A DNA stretch of 64,000 nt from contig CAVUAI010000027.1 of assembly GCA_963739385.1 (NCBI GenBank), forward strand, positions 62,001 through 126,000, given 5' to 3'. The stretch's first letter is position 1; each line of letters opens with the position of its first letter. Below are positions 31,062 through 39,456 of the stretch, in pieces. The position numbers were made by a program, and so were the translations under genes. The notes beneath the pieces are model-generated. The model was not told the DNA's origin. It saw only the letters and a list, made by a program, of their open reading frames with translations, and did no database searches. The DNA comes from VAZQ01 sp963739385. GTDB lineage: Bacteria > Pseudomonadota > Alphaproteobacteria > Rhizobiales > Xanthobacteraceae.

Positions 31062-33401
31062 GTGCAGGATACTCACTATATTGGCCGTTCCATCGCGCGT
31101 ATCGAAGACCGCCCGCTGCTCACGGGCGCGGGCCGTTTCGTCGCGGACCTGCGCTTTCCCGACATGCTGGAGGCGGCGTTCGTCCGCAGTCCCCACGCCC
31201 ACGCCGCCATCTCCGGCATTGATGCGAGCGCCGCGCGCGCAGTCCCCGGCGTCCATTCGGTATTCACGCTCGCCGATCTTGCTCCGCTCCTGGCGCAGGA
31301 GCGGCTGCCGCTGCAGTTTCGCACCGCGCAGCTTCCACCCGACATCACGCCGCTTGTTCTCGCCCGGGACGAAGTCTCCTTTGTCGGAGAAGCGGTGGCG
31401 GTGGTGATCGCGCGCACGCGCTACATCGCCGAGGACGCCGCCGCGCTCGTCGTGGTCGACTACGCGCCGCTGCCGGCGGTTTCGGATTGCCGGCAGGCGC
31501 TCGCCCCGGGAGCGCCGCCGGTCCATCGCGCTCGTCCCGGTAACCTGCTGACGGAATTCCGCCAGTCCTATGGCGACGTCGCGGCGGTGTTCGCGCGCGC
31601 TCCGCGCCAAGCAACCGTCCACCTCAAGCAGCATCGCGGCGGCGCGCATTCGATCGAAGGGCGCGGCGCGATTGCCGCCTATGACGTCAATGAGGAGCGG
31701 CTCACCCTGTGGTCGTCAACCCAGCTCGCCCACGAAGTGCGCGCGTTCCTGATGATGCTGCTCAGGCTCGACGAGAACCAGCTGCGCGTGGTGGCGCCGG
31801 ATGTCGGCGGCGGCTTCGGCGCCAAGTTCGTGATGTATCCGGAAGAGGTGACGCTCGCGGCGTCGTGCCTGCTGTTGCAGCGGACGATCAAATGGGTCGA
31901 GGACCGGCACGAGCACTTTCTCGCCGCCGTGCAGGAGCGCGACCAGTATTGGGACCTCGAGGTTGCCTTCGACGATCGCGGCCGACTGCTCGCGGTGCGC
32001 GGCGAAATGATTCACGACGAAGGCGCCTATACGCCGCAAGGCATCAACCTTCCCTACAACGCGTCGACCGCACTTCCCGGGCCCTACCTGCTGCCGGCCT
32101 ATCAGCTCGACGTGCGCGTGGTCGAGACCAACAAGGTCGCGACCATGCCGGTGCGCGGCGCCGGCTATCCGGAGGGCGCATTTGCCATGGAACGCCTGCT
32201 GGATCGCATTGCCGACGAACTCGGCCTCGACCGCGCGGAAGTACGGCTGCGCAATCTGGTGCCGCCCGAGAAGATGCCCTACGTCTCGCCGCTCAAGACC
32301 CGCGCCGGCTCACCGGTGGCGCTCGACAGCGGCGATTTTGTCGGCTGCCAGCGCATGGCGCTCAAAACCATCGATCACGGCGGCTTCGCCGAGCGCCAGC
32401 GCCGGGCGCGGGCCGACGGGCGTTATCTCGGCATCGGCGTCGGCAACGGCGTGAAGGGGACCGGCCGCGGCCCGTTCGAATCCGGGATCGTGCGGATCGG
32501 CCGCTCGGGACGCATTTCCGTCTATACCGGCGCGATGCCCATGGGACAGGGCATCAAGACCGCGCTCGCGCAGATCTGCGCCGAGCAATTCGGCGTTGCG
32601 CCCGAGACCGTCACCATTGCGGCCGGCGACACCGCCGTCATTCCCTATGGACAGGGCGGCTTCGCCAGCCGTCAGACCGTGACCGCCGGCTCCGCCGTGC
32701 ATCTCGCCGCGGTCGCGGTCCGCGACAAGGCGCTCAAGGTCGCCGCCCACCTGCTGGAGGTGAGCGTCAATGACCTCGAGCTGCGCGACGGGCGCATCGA
32801 AATCGCCGGCGCGCCCGGGAGCGGGCTGACGCTGCGTGAAATCGCCGAAGCCGTCGCCGGCGTGCCCGGCTATTCCATGCCCGGCAAGTTCGATCCGGGA
32901 CTGGAAAGCATGCAGAGCTTTCTGCCCACCGCGCTCACCTATGGCGGTGGATGCCACGCCGTGGAGGTCGAGGTCGATATCGAGACCTGCGGGGTGCGCA
33001 TTCTGCGCTACGTCGTGGTCAATGACAGCGGCCGGATCATCAATCCGATGATCGTAGAGGGGCAGCTCGTCGGCGGTGCGGCGCACGGCATCGGCAACGC
33101 GCTGTTCGAGTGGATGGGCTATGACGACCAGGCGCAGCCCATCACCACCACCTTCGCCGACTATGTCATGCCGGGCGCGACCGAGGTACCGACGATCGAG
33201 GTGAAATTCGCGGAGTTCCCCTCCCCGCTCAATCCGCTCGGAGTGAAGGGCGTTGGCGAATCCGGCTGCGTGCCGGCCGCCGGCGCGATCATCTCGGCGG
33301 TCGAGAACGCGCTCGCACCCTTCGGTGTGCGCATTGAAGAATATCCGGTGACCCCGGCCAGGCTGTTCGCGTTACTGACTCACGCGCAGAAGCACCGGTG
33401 A
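31062..33401 (+). CDS. Xanthine dehydrogenase family protein, molybdopterin-binding large subunit (CoxL/aldehyde oxidase type)
   Basis: The GTG at 31062 follows GGGGAG and gives 779 residues, the usual size for CoxL-type subunits. The start THYIGRSIARIEDRPLLTGAGRFVADLR is typical. Mo-cofactor segments include VAPDVGGGFGAKF, PVRGAGYPEGAFAMERLLD, MGQGIKTALAQ and the catalytic Glu in GVKGVGESGCVPAAGAI. The family hydroxylates aldehydes or N-heterocycles such as nicotinate and isoquinoline, or oxidises CO; the CO-dehydrogenase loop VAYRCSFR is absent (NKVATMPVRGAGYPEG instead), so CO oxidation is unlikely. The FAD and Fe-S partner subunits are not encoded next to it, which is unusual. Confidence 0.87.
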   Translation: MQDTHYIGRSIARIEDRPLLTGAGRFVADLRFPDMLEAAFVRSPHAHAAISGIDASAARAVPGVHSVFTLADLAPLLAQERLPLQFRTAQLPPDITPLVLARDEVSFVGEAVAVVIARTRYIAEDAAALVVVDYAPLPAVSDCRQALAPGAPPVHRARPGNLLTEFRQSYGDVAAVFARAPRQATVHLKQHRGGAHSIEGRGAIAAYDVNEERLTLWSSTQLAHEVRAFLMMLLRLDENQLRVVAPDVGGGFGAKFVMYPEEVTLAASCLLLQRTIKWVEDRHEHFLAAVQERDQYWDLEVAFDDRGRLLAVRGEMIHDEGAYTPQGINLPYNASTALPGPYLLPAYQLDVRVVETNKVATMPVRGAGYPEGAFAMERLLDRIADELGLDRAEVRLRNLVPPEKMPYVSPLKTRAGSPVALDSGDFVGCQRMALKTIDHGGFAERQRRARADGRYLGIGVGNGVKGTGRGPFESGIVRIGRSGRISVYTGAMPMGQGIKTALAQICAEQFGVAPETVTIAAGDTAVIPYGQGGFASRQTVTAGSAVHLAAVAVRDKALKVAAHLLEVSVNDLELRDGRIEIAGAPGSGLTLREIAEAVAGVPGYSMPGKFDPGLESMQSFLPTALTYGGGCHAVEVEVDIETCGVRILRYVVVNDSGRIINPMIVEGQLVGGAAHGIGNALFEWMGYDDQAQPITTTFADYVMPGATEVPTIEVKFAEFPSPLNPLGVKGVGESGCVPAAGAIISAVENALAPFGVRIEEYPVTPARLFALLTHAQKHR

Positions 33402-33415
33402 CGGCGCATTCAAGG

Positions 33416-34255
33416 TCAAAACCGCTCGCGTTCGAGCTGCCGCCAGCGCGACAGCCGCCGCTCCAGCCACATCACGAGCTCGGTCAGCACCACGCCGACG
33501 AGCGCAATGACGATGATCGGCACAAACAACTTGGCGGTCGCGAACACGTTGGCATACTCGACGATCATGCCGCCGAGCCCGCTGATCGCGGTGAAGAATT
33601 CGGCGACGATGATGCCGATGATCGCCAGCCCGACCGCCAGGCGTATTCCGGCCATGATAAAGGGGATCGCCGCCGGCAGAATGATCTTGGAAAAGATTTG
33701 CCATTCGGTGGCGCCGTAGGCACGGCCGATCTCCAGCATCGAGCCACGCACGTCGCGGATGCCTGAAAACGTGTTCACGGTGATGGGGAAGATCGCGACC
33801 GATACCAGGATGGTAACCTTCCCGACAAATTCCAGGCCCGCCCACAGGATAATCAGCGGCACCAGCGCGATGCGCGGGATCGCGTACAGCGCGTTGATGA
33901 ACGGATCGAGCACATATTCGAGCGTCCGCCACTGCGCCATCACGATGCCGAGCGCGATGCCGACGACTACGGTCAGCGCCATGCCGACCGAGAACGGCCA
34001 CAGCGTCTGAATCAGCGCCTTCTTCAGCGCCCCGCTGTCGATGAGCTGCAGCGCGGCCGCGAAGATCGCGCTCGGCGGCGCCATGAAGATCGGATCCATG
34101 CGGCGGCCGTAATATTCCCAGATCGCGAAGAAGATCGCCACCGACACGGTACGAATGGCGTTGGGGCTGGTGACGACTTCACGCAGGCGATGGGCCAGCG
34201 TCGGCTGCGGCGACGGCACCGACCTGCGGGGAGACATGTCCGGTGACGGTGTCAT
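33416..34255 (-). CDS. ABC transporter permease, NitT/TauT type
   Basis: A 279-residue membrane protein with about six hydrophobic helices. The binding-protein-dependent transport (EAA) loop is EIGRAYGATEWQIFSKIILPAAIPFIMAG, the contact to the ATPase. The start ATG (34255) overlaps the stop of the upstream ATPase gene by four bases, so translation is coupled, and CAGGAGC precedes it. Together with 34252-35061 and 35069-36082 it forms a complete importer for a sulfonate, nitrate, pyrimidine or aromatic-acid type ligand. Confidence 0.9.
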   Translation of the reverse strand: MTPSPDMSPRRSVPSPQPTLAHRLREVVTSPNAIRTVSVAIFFAIWEYYGRRMDPIFMAPPSAIFAAALQLIDSGALKKALIQTLWPFSVGMALTVVVGIALGIVMAQWRTLEYVLDPFINALYAIPRIALVPLIILWAGLEFVGKVTILVSVAIFPITVNTFSGIRDVRGSMLEIGRAYGATEWQIFSKIILPAAIPFIMAGIRLAVGLAIIGIIVAEFFTAISGLGGMIVEYANVFATAKLFVPIIVIALVGVVLTELVMWLERRLSRWRQLERERF

Positions 34256-35061
34256 TGGCTGCTCCTGAGCATTTCGCGCAATTCGCCGCGGTATTTGCCG
34301 AACGCGGGGTGGGCGCGCACGTCGCCCTCCAGGCGCTCGCCGGCGACCGGGGAATCGACGATCGTGCGGATCCGTCCGGGGGCGGTGTTGAACACGAAGA
34401 TGCGGTCGGAAAGGAACAGCGCCTCGTCGATGCTGTGGGTGACGAACACCACTGTTGCCCCAGTCCGCGCCCAGATCTTGAGGAAATCTTCCTGCAACTG
34501 CTCGCGCGTCTGCGCATCGAGCGCGCCGAAGGGCTCGTCCATGAAGATGAGAATGGGCCTGCGCATCAACGCTCGCGCGATGCCGACACGCTGCTGCATG
34601 CCGCCCGACAGCTCGTGCGGAAAATGCTCGGCGAAGTCTGCAAGACCCACGAGCTCGACGAAATGGCGAGCCGCCTCACGCCGCTCGGCGGCGCCTACGC
34701 CGTCGATCTCCAGCGGGAACTCGACGTTGCCGAGCACTGTGCGCCACGGCAGCAGACCGAAATTCTGAAATACCATGCAGGCGTCCTTGCGCGGGGCCGT
34801 CACCTGCGAACCCTCGATGGTGATGCGGCCTTCGTCCGCCGCCAGGAGTCCGGCGGTGAGCCGCAGCAAGGTCGTCTTGCCGCATCCGCTCGGGCCCAGG
34901 AGTGTGATCAGTTCACCCTTGCGCACGGTTGCATTGATACGATCGAGCGCCACCATCAGCTCCGGGCGGCTTTTCTGGCCCGGCCGCGTGCGCACCGGGA
35001 AGAACTTGCTGACGTCGTGGTAGACCACCATGCCGTCCGGCGGTGCCGGCGGTTTCGTCAT
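34252..35061 (-). CDS. ABC transporter ATP-binding protein, NitT/TauT type
   Basis: A 269-residue ATPase. Walker A is GPSGCGKTT, the signature is LSGGMQQR, Walker B is LIFMDEPFGALD and the switch His is in VTHS. The stretch CMVFQNFGLLPWRTVLGNV is the Q-loop typical of SsuB/TauB. The gene lies between the binding protein (7 bases upstream) and the permease (4-bp overlap) in one minus-strand operon. It drives import by ATP hydrolysis at the inner face of the membrane. Confidence 0.92.
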   Translation of the reverse strand: MTKPPAPPDGMVVYHDVSKFFPVRTRPGQKSRPELMVALDRINATVRKGELITLLGPSGCGKTTLLRLTAGLLAADEGRITIEGSQVTAPRKDACMVFQNFGLLPWRTVLGNVEFPLEIDGVGAAERREAARHFVELVGLADFAEHFPHELSGGMQQRVGIARALMRRPILIFMDEPFGALDAQTREQLQEDFLKIWARTGATVVFVTHSIDEALFLSDRIFVFNTAPGRIRTIVDSPVAGERLEGDVRAHPAFGKYRGELREMLRSSQ

Positions 35062-35068
35062 CGCGGAT

Positions 35069-36082
35069 TTATTGCTTCTGATAGGAGCCGAGCTTCTTGA
35101 TCGCGGCCTCGACGAAGCGCGGTTCGAGCACGTCCTTGGCCGGCGCCGCCACCGGCAGGTTGCCGAGCTTCATGTTGAGGTCGGCGGTGAATTCCTCGAT
35201 CGCGGGATCGAGCCCGCCGTTCACGCCCCAGAGATTCTCGCCATTGAGGTCGCGCACCACCGCCTTGAGGAAGGTCAGGTCGAGATCGGGCAGTCGTTCG
35301 TTGAGGATGGCGGCTGCCTCGTCGGGATTGGCAATGATGAAGCGCGACCCTTTCATGCCGATATCGGTCATGGTCTGAAAAGCGGCGGCAAGTTCCGGCT
35401 TCGCCAGCGATTCCGTGCGCACCACATTCCAGACATAGCCGAGGCCCGGGAATTCCGCTGACAGCTTGGTCAGCACCGTGACCTTGCCTTCCTGCACGCC
35501 CTTGAGCGCGGTGACGGTATTGACCAGCGTGGCATCGGCGCGGCCGCCGATCACCGCCTGCAGGCGAGCGGCGTGACCGCCGACCTGGACGAAGCGGGCC
35601 GTCGATTCATCGATGCCGTGCTTGCGCATGATCAACCGCGGAAGCTGATCCGGAAGGCCGCCGGGCCCGGAGGACGCGAAGATCTTGCCTGCGAGGTCGG
35701 CGAGCCTGCTTCCCTTCCCGGTCGCCAGCACGAGACTGTAGTCGCCGATCGGTTGCCAGGAGTGCACGGCGCGGATATTGGCGCCCGCATGGATGGACGC
35801 CAGCACGTTGAGGGTGCCGATGAGGCCGATATCCGCGTTGCCCGAGAGCAGCACCCGCATCGCGTTGGCGTCGCCGGTGACATGCACATCTTCGACCTCG
35901 AGCCCGTCCATCCACCCCTTCTTCTGCGCCACGAGATAGGGCAAGGAGAAGGTGGTGACCGGCCCGGGGAAGACCATCTTGATCTTGGCTGCCTGTGCGG
36001 CGGACGCATCGCCAAGGTTGAGGGCCGCCAGGACGCAAACGCCTGCAAGCCATGCGCGCAATCGAATACAAACATGAAGCAT
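35069..36082 (-). CDS. ABC transporter substrate-binding protein, NitT/TauT type
   Basis: The ATG at 36082 follows CGGAGAG and gives 337 residues with a signal peptide (MLHVCIRLRAWLAGVCVLAAL..., cleavage near AQAA). The mature protein starts KIKMVFPGPVTTFSLPYLVAQKKGW, a pattern of the SsuA/TauA/ThiY family, with the cleft segment LLSGNADIGLIGTLNVLASI. It is the first gene of the binding-protein/ATPase/permease operon. The frame is open further upstream to 36187 without a start signal. Ligand unknown. Confidence 0.88.
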   Translation of the reverse strand: MLHVCIRLRAWLAGVCVLAALNLGDASAAQAAKIKMVFPGPVTTFSLPYLVAQKKGWMDGLEVEDVHVTGDANAMRVLLSGNADIGLIGTLNVLASIHAGANIRAVHSWQPIGDYSLVLATGKGSRLADLAGKIFASSGPGGLPDQLPRLIMRKHGIDESTARFVQVGGHAARLQAVIGGRADATLVNTVTALKGVQEGKVTVLTKLSAEFPGLGYVWNVVRTESLAKPELAAAFQTMTDIGMKGSRFIIANPDEAAAILNERLPDLDLTFLKAVVRDLNGENLWGVNGGLDPAIEEFTADLNMKLGNLPVAAPAKDVLEPRFVEAAIKKLGSYQKQ

Positions 36083-36324
36083 GACAACTCTCCGCAGCCT
36101 CAAACGAAGGTTTCGCCGGCGCCGGAAAATGAGCCTTTCGGCCATCTCGCGCAAATATTTTCTCGACGCTGCCCCGGTGATGGACATGACTGAAACCGCC
36201 GATGGCGACCAGATTGCCTGACGTGCCGCCGTATTTCATTATCGATGTCGCGTTGGCGACCGTTGCGCCGGCGCGCTCGCATTGATCGAATTGCGCGAAA
36301 CGAGGTTGTGATCCCCTGACCGTC

Positions 36325-37599
36325 ATGCAGACGCAACGCCCCATATTGATTGCGGGTGGTGGACCGGTGGGGGTGGTGGCAGCGCTCGGGCTGGCGCGCC
36401 AGGGCATTCCCGTCCAGGTGTTCGAGGCGGAACCGCGCGTCAATGATTCGCCACGTGCCGCGACCACGCATGCCGCGACCTTGGAAATGCTGTCCGACCT
36501 GGGGCTCGTCGACGAGGTGATCGGTCGCGGGCTGGTCGAACCGAAGTTTCGCATCTGGGACCGCGCAACCCGCAACGTCATCGTCGAGTTCGACTTCGGC
36601 GTGTTGGCAGGCGAGACTCCCTTTCCGTATGTCGTCCAGTGCGAGCAGCACAAGCTCGCCAACATGGCGATCGAGCGTCTTCGCTCCTTTGCGCATGTCG
36701 GCATGGAATTCTCCGCGCGGGTGACGGCGCTGGAGCAGTTAGACGACCGTGTCGACGTCGTCGTGACGAGCGCAGGTACTGACCGCAGAGTCAGCGGATC
36801 TTATCTGATCGGCGCGGACGGCGGCCGCTCCACCGTGCGCAAGGCGCTCGGCATCGCGTTCGAGGGCTACACGCACCCGGAGCGCTTCCTGGTGCTGACG
36901 ACACCGTTTTCATTCGATGCCGAATACGCGCAGTGCTCGCGCAATTACTTCTCCGATCCCGACGAATGGTGCGCGCTGTTCAAGGTGACCGGCGAGGACG
37001 GCGCCGGTCTGTGGCGAGTCCTGTTTCCCACCCGCCTCGACGAGACCGACGCGCAAGCCCTCGACGACGACGCAGTACAGCGCCGGCTCCAACGCTTCTT
37101 TCCCAGGCGCGGGCCATATCCGGTCGCTCACCGCAACCTCTACAACGTCCACCAGCGCGTTGCGGCGTCGTTCGGCGGCGGCCGCGTCTTTCTGGCTGGC
37201 GATTCCGCGCACGTGAATAATCCGCTCGGCGGACTCGGCCTCAATTTCGGCATTCACGATGCGGTGGAATTGTCCGGCTTGCTCGGCCGTGTGCTGCGCC
37301 GTGAGGCTCCCGACGACATTCTCGAGCAGTACGATCGCTTCCGCCGGCCGCTGAACGTCGAATACGTGCAGCAGCAGACGGTCGCGAACAAGAAGCGGCT
37401 GGAAGAGAAGGATGCGGATGTGCGGGCGAGAAACAACGAGGCCCTACGCAACATTGCGGCCGATCCCGCCGCGCACCGCGCCTATCTCTTGCGCGCGTCC
37501 CTGATCGAGAGCGTACGCAAGAGAGCAGCACTTGCCCAACGCGAACGCGCAGGCGAGCGGGCCACAGGTGGGGCCACCACTATCACCACGACGCCTTGA
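36325..37599 (+). CDS. FAD-dependent aromatic monooxygenase (PHBH/MhpA-like)
   Basis: A 424-residue group A flavoprotein hydroxylase. The dinucleotide-binding motif is IAGGGPVGVVAALGLA at about 8-23, the DG motif is GADGGRSTVRKALG and the GD motif is FLAGDSAHVNNPLGGLGLN. These three place it with p-hydroxybenzoate- or 3-hydroxyphenylpropionate-type hydroxylases, which insert one oxygen into a phenolic ring using NAD(P)H. It is shorter than MhpA because the C-terminal thioredoxin-like domain is missing. The tail is Thr-rich. Its 3' end overlaps the convergent gene at 37583 by 17 bases. No clear ribosome binding site precedes 36325. Confidence 0.87.
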   Translation: MQTQRPILIAGGGPVGVVAALGLARQGIPVQVFEAEPRVNDSPRAATTHAATLEMLSDLGLVDEVIGRGLVEPKFRIWDRATRNVIVEFDFGVLAGETPFPYVVQCEQHKLANMAIERLRSFAHVGMEFSARVTALEQLDDRVDVVVTSAGTDRRVSGSYLIGADGGRSTVRKALGIAFEGYTHPERFLVLTTPFSFDAEYAQCSRNYFSDPDEWCALFKVTGEDGAGLWRVLFPTRLDETDAQALDDDAVQRRLQRFFPRRGPYPVAHRNLYNVHQRVAASFGGGRVFLAGDSAHVNNPLGGLGLNFGIHDAVELSGLLGRVLRREAPDDILEQYDRFRRPLNVEYVQQQTVANKKRLEEKDADVRARNNEALRNIAADPAAHRAYLLRASLIESVRKRAALAQRERAGERATGGATTITTTP

Positions 37600-38545
37600 C
37601 GACCTTTGTCCTTGCCGGTGCGGTCCTGGCTTCCGCCACTGCGGTCCCGACGCGCGTCTGACGCAACGCCAGCGCGGTCCCGCGCCACCCGCTGCGCGTC
37701 TGGATGTGCGCCGGATCGGCGCCGGGCATGGGTCGGGAAAGTCCATATTTGGCGCCGTGCCGATCGATCCACCGCCAGACCGCGCGGTCGCTCTTGCCGT
37801 CGGCGCTGGTGACATCGACCGCCTGGCCGTGCCCATAGCCACCAGTCCGCGCCTTCCCGCCATGCAGCGAGTTGCTGGCACCGGCCTTGAACCCGGCCGC
37901 CAGTCGCTGGCGGTAGTCATCGCGGAACGCGCTCAGCATCGACCATCGGATGCCGTCCGCGTCCATTGCGCGTCCGGCATGATAAAGTTGCTCGCGGAAA
38001 TAGGGATCCATGCCGCCGATCACGTAGGCCGGCATGGAGAGGCCGAACCGCTTGGCGGCGGCCGCGTCCTTCCAGGTGAAGTCACCCGTCGAGTCCCGCT
38101 TCGTGGGCGCCCGCTGATAGACCTCCCAGAGATATCGATCGACTTCGTCCATGACCGACACCACTCGCCGCTCCGACGCCGCCGCGTTTGCAGCGGTGCT
38201 GCCGGTGGCCTGCGCTGGCGCGCTCTCGTCCGGGGTGAACGCGGGCACTTCCCCGTGCGCAGGTAGCGCCACGAAATCCCACAACGTGGGTTCCGGCTCG
38301 GACACGCTCTGCACAGGCTCAAGCAGGGCCTGCGTCTCCATGACAACCGCCATTGGTATGAGCGACGCAAGCTGGAACGACGACCTGTGCACGACCCATT
38401 CGCCCTCTTTCAGCGCGGGGAACGGATTCGACAACGCCAATGGAATCGCCACGAAGAAAACCAGCACGCCGCACAGCACCCCCGCCACAAGGATGGCGCA
38501 GCGAGAGATCCGGTCAGCCGCACTGGCGGCGAAAGGTGCCCGCAT
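37583..38545 (-). CDS. Membrane-anchored M15-type (VanY-like) peptidase family protein
   Basis: A 320-residue protein. Residues about 15-40 form an N-terminal membrane anchor (CAILVAGVLCGVLVFFVAIPLAL), followed by a low-complexity Ala/Ser linker and a C-terminal domain resembling D-Ala-D-Ala carboxypeptidases: SMLSAFRDDYRQ, SLHGGKARTGGYGHGQAVDVTSADG and ADPAHIQ. His in SLHGG, Asp in AVDVT and His in PAHIQ are positioned as the zinc ligands of M15 peptidases. The role would be cell-wall peptide trimming in the periplasm. The spacing between ligands is larger than in VanY, so activity is not certain. GGATCAGG precedes the ATG at 38545. Confidence 0.74.
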   Translation of the reverse strand: MRAPFAASAADRISRCAILVAGVLCGVLVFFVAIPLALSNPFPALKEGEWVVHRSSFQLASLIPMAVVMETQALLEPVQSVSEPEPTLWDFVALPAHGEVPAFTPDESAPAQATGSTAANAAASERRVVSVMDEVDRYLWEVYQRAPTKRDSTGDFTWKDAAAAKRFGLSMPAYVIGGMDPYFREQLYHAGRAMDADGIRWSMLSAFRDDYRQRLAAGFKAGASNSLHGGKARTGGYGHGQAVDVTSADGKSDRAVWRWIDRHGAKYGLSRPMPGADPAHIQTRSGWRGTALALRQTRVGTAVAEARTAPARTKVVKASW

Positions 38546-38732
38546 TCCTGATCCTGCACTGTTGTCGGGGGGACGATCGGCCCCGGCCAGACCTCAACCC
38601 AGCAGCCTGGCCCCCCAGGTACCGAGGTGGTCATCGTCTTTGAGCAAGATTATTTTGGAGTTAACTGCGCATCCGCCTCGCGTCGTCCGCGGACGACACG
38701 AGTCCCACCAACCACGAGCCCGCGCGACGGAC

Positions 38733-38852
38733 CTATCGGCCGTGGCGCTCGAACCACTTCGGGCCTGGGCCGCGCATGTAGTGCAGCTCCGGCCGATAGC
38801 GGCGGTAGCTCAAGATGGTCGTGATGGCTTTGAAAACGGCCAAGAGATACAT
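38733..38852 (-). CDS. Small basic protein of 39 residues, function unknown
   Basis: A minus-strand frame from an ATG at 38852 to a TAG at 38733, preceded by GGGGAG at 6-base spacing. The product begins with a short hydrophobic helix (MYLLAVFKAITTIL) and continues as a basic, aromatic tail (SYRRYRPELHYMRG...KWFERHGR). A clean ribosome binding site and amphipathic, protein-like composition make a real gene plausible. The YRRYR segment recalls DUF1127-type small proteins, but the rest of that motif is absent. The flanking stretches (38546-38732 and 38853-39013) hold nothing else I can support. Confidence 0.5.
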   Translation of the reverse strand: MYLLAVFKAITTILSYRRYRPELHYMRGPGPKWFERHGR

Positions 38853-39013
38853 CCCCGACTCCCCACACTCGTACCCCTATGAATCCCCTAATGCCGGTAA
38901 CTTTCGACCACCGAAGGGTAGTTGTGGGGCAATTATGTGAAATGAGCCGGGCCGGAATGAGACCAGCCGAACAGGGGCCGGGCCCGGCCGGCGTGGCGTT
39001 GCCGGCTGCACGC

Positions 39014-39409
39014 TCAAACCGCGGCGATCGCCTCGATTTCCAGCAGGAAATTGGGGTTGGCGAGTCCGCGCAGGATGCACAGCGTGCTGCCCGGCGGGTG
39101 CCCGGCGAAATAGGTCTGCAGGATGCCGCGCGCCTTGGGTACGTCGTGGGGATTGCAGAGGTAGATCGTGATCTTGGTCACGTCGGATATCTTGGCACCG
39201 CCGGCCGCCAGCGCCTTGGTGAGATTTGCCATCACCATCTTGGCCTGGGCATCGAAGTCGTCCGGCGGCAGCACCTTGCCATCGACGTCCGCCGCCACCT
39301 GGCCCGCACAGAAGACGAGCTTCTGCGCGCCCTCGGCCGTCACCACATGCGAGTAGTTCGAGAACGGCTTCGAGATACCCTCGGGGTTGATCCTGGTGAT
39401 TTTCGCCAT
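39014..39409 (-). CDS. RidA (YjgF/YER057c/UK114) family protein
   Basis: A 131-residue protein with typical RidA features: KPFSNYSHVV at the start, the strand LVFCAGQVAADVDGKVLP, the helix FDAQAKMVMANLTKALAAGGAKISDVTK and a terminal NPNFLLEIEAIAAV. RidA proteins deaminate reactive enamine/imine intermediates in the cytoplasm. The Arg that binds the carboxylate in active RidA lies in an altered segment (ILRGLANPNF), so activity is likely but the substrate may differ. GGGAGG precedes the ATG at 39409. It lies just upstream of a TctC gene on another unit (39457-40461, same strand), consistent with catabolic context. Confidence 0.86.
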   Translation of the reverse strand: MAKITRINPEGISKPFSNYSHVVTAEGAQKLVFCAGQVAADVDGKVLPPDDFDAQAKMVMANLTKALAAGGAKISDVTKITIYLCNPHDVPKARGILQTYFAGHPPGSTLCILRGLANPNFLLEIEAIAAV

Positions 39410-39456
39410 CGTTGCCTCCCTGCGGTCGGTTCGGTTCGCACACGCCCCGGATCGCG

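Noticed and set aside
31062..33401. Carbon monoxide dehydrogenase large subunit (CoxL)
   Set aside because: The CO-specific loop VAYRCSFR is not present, and no CoxM/CoxS genes are adjacent.
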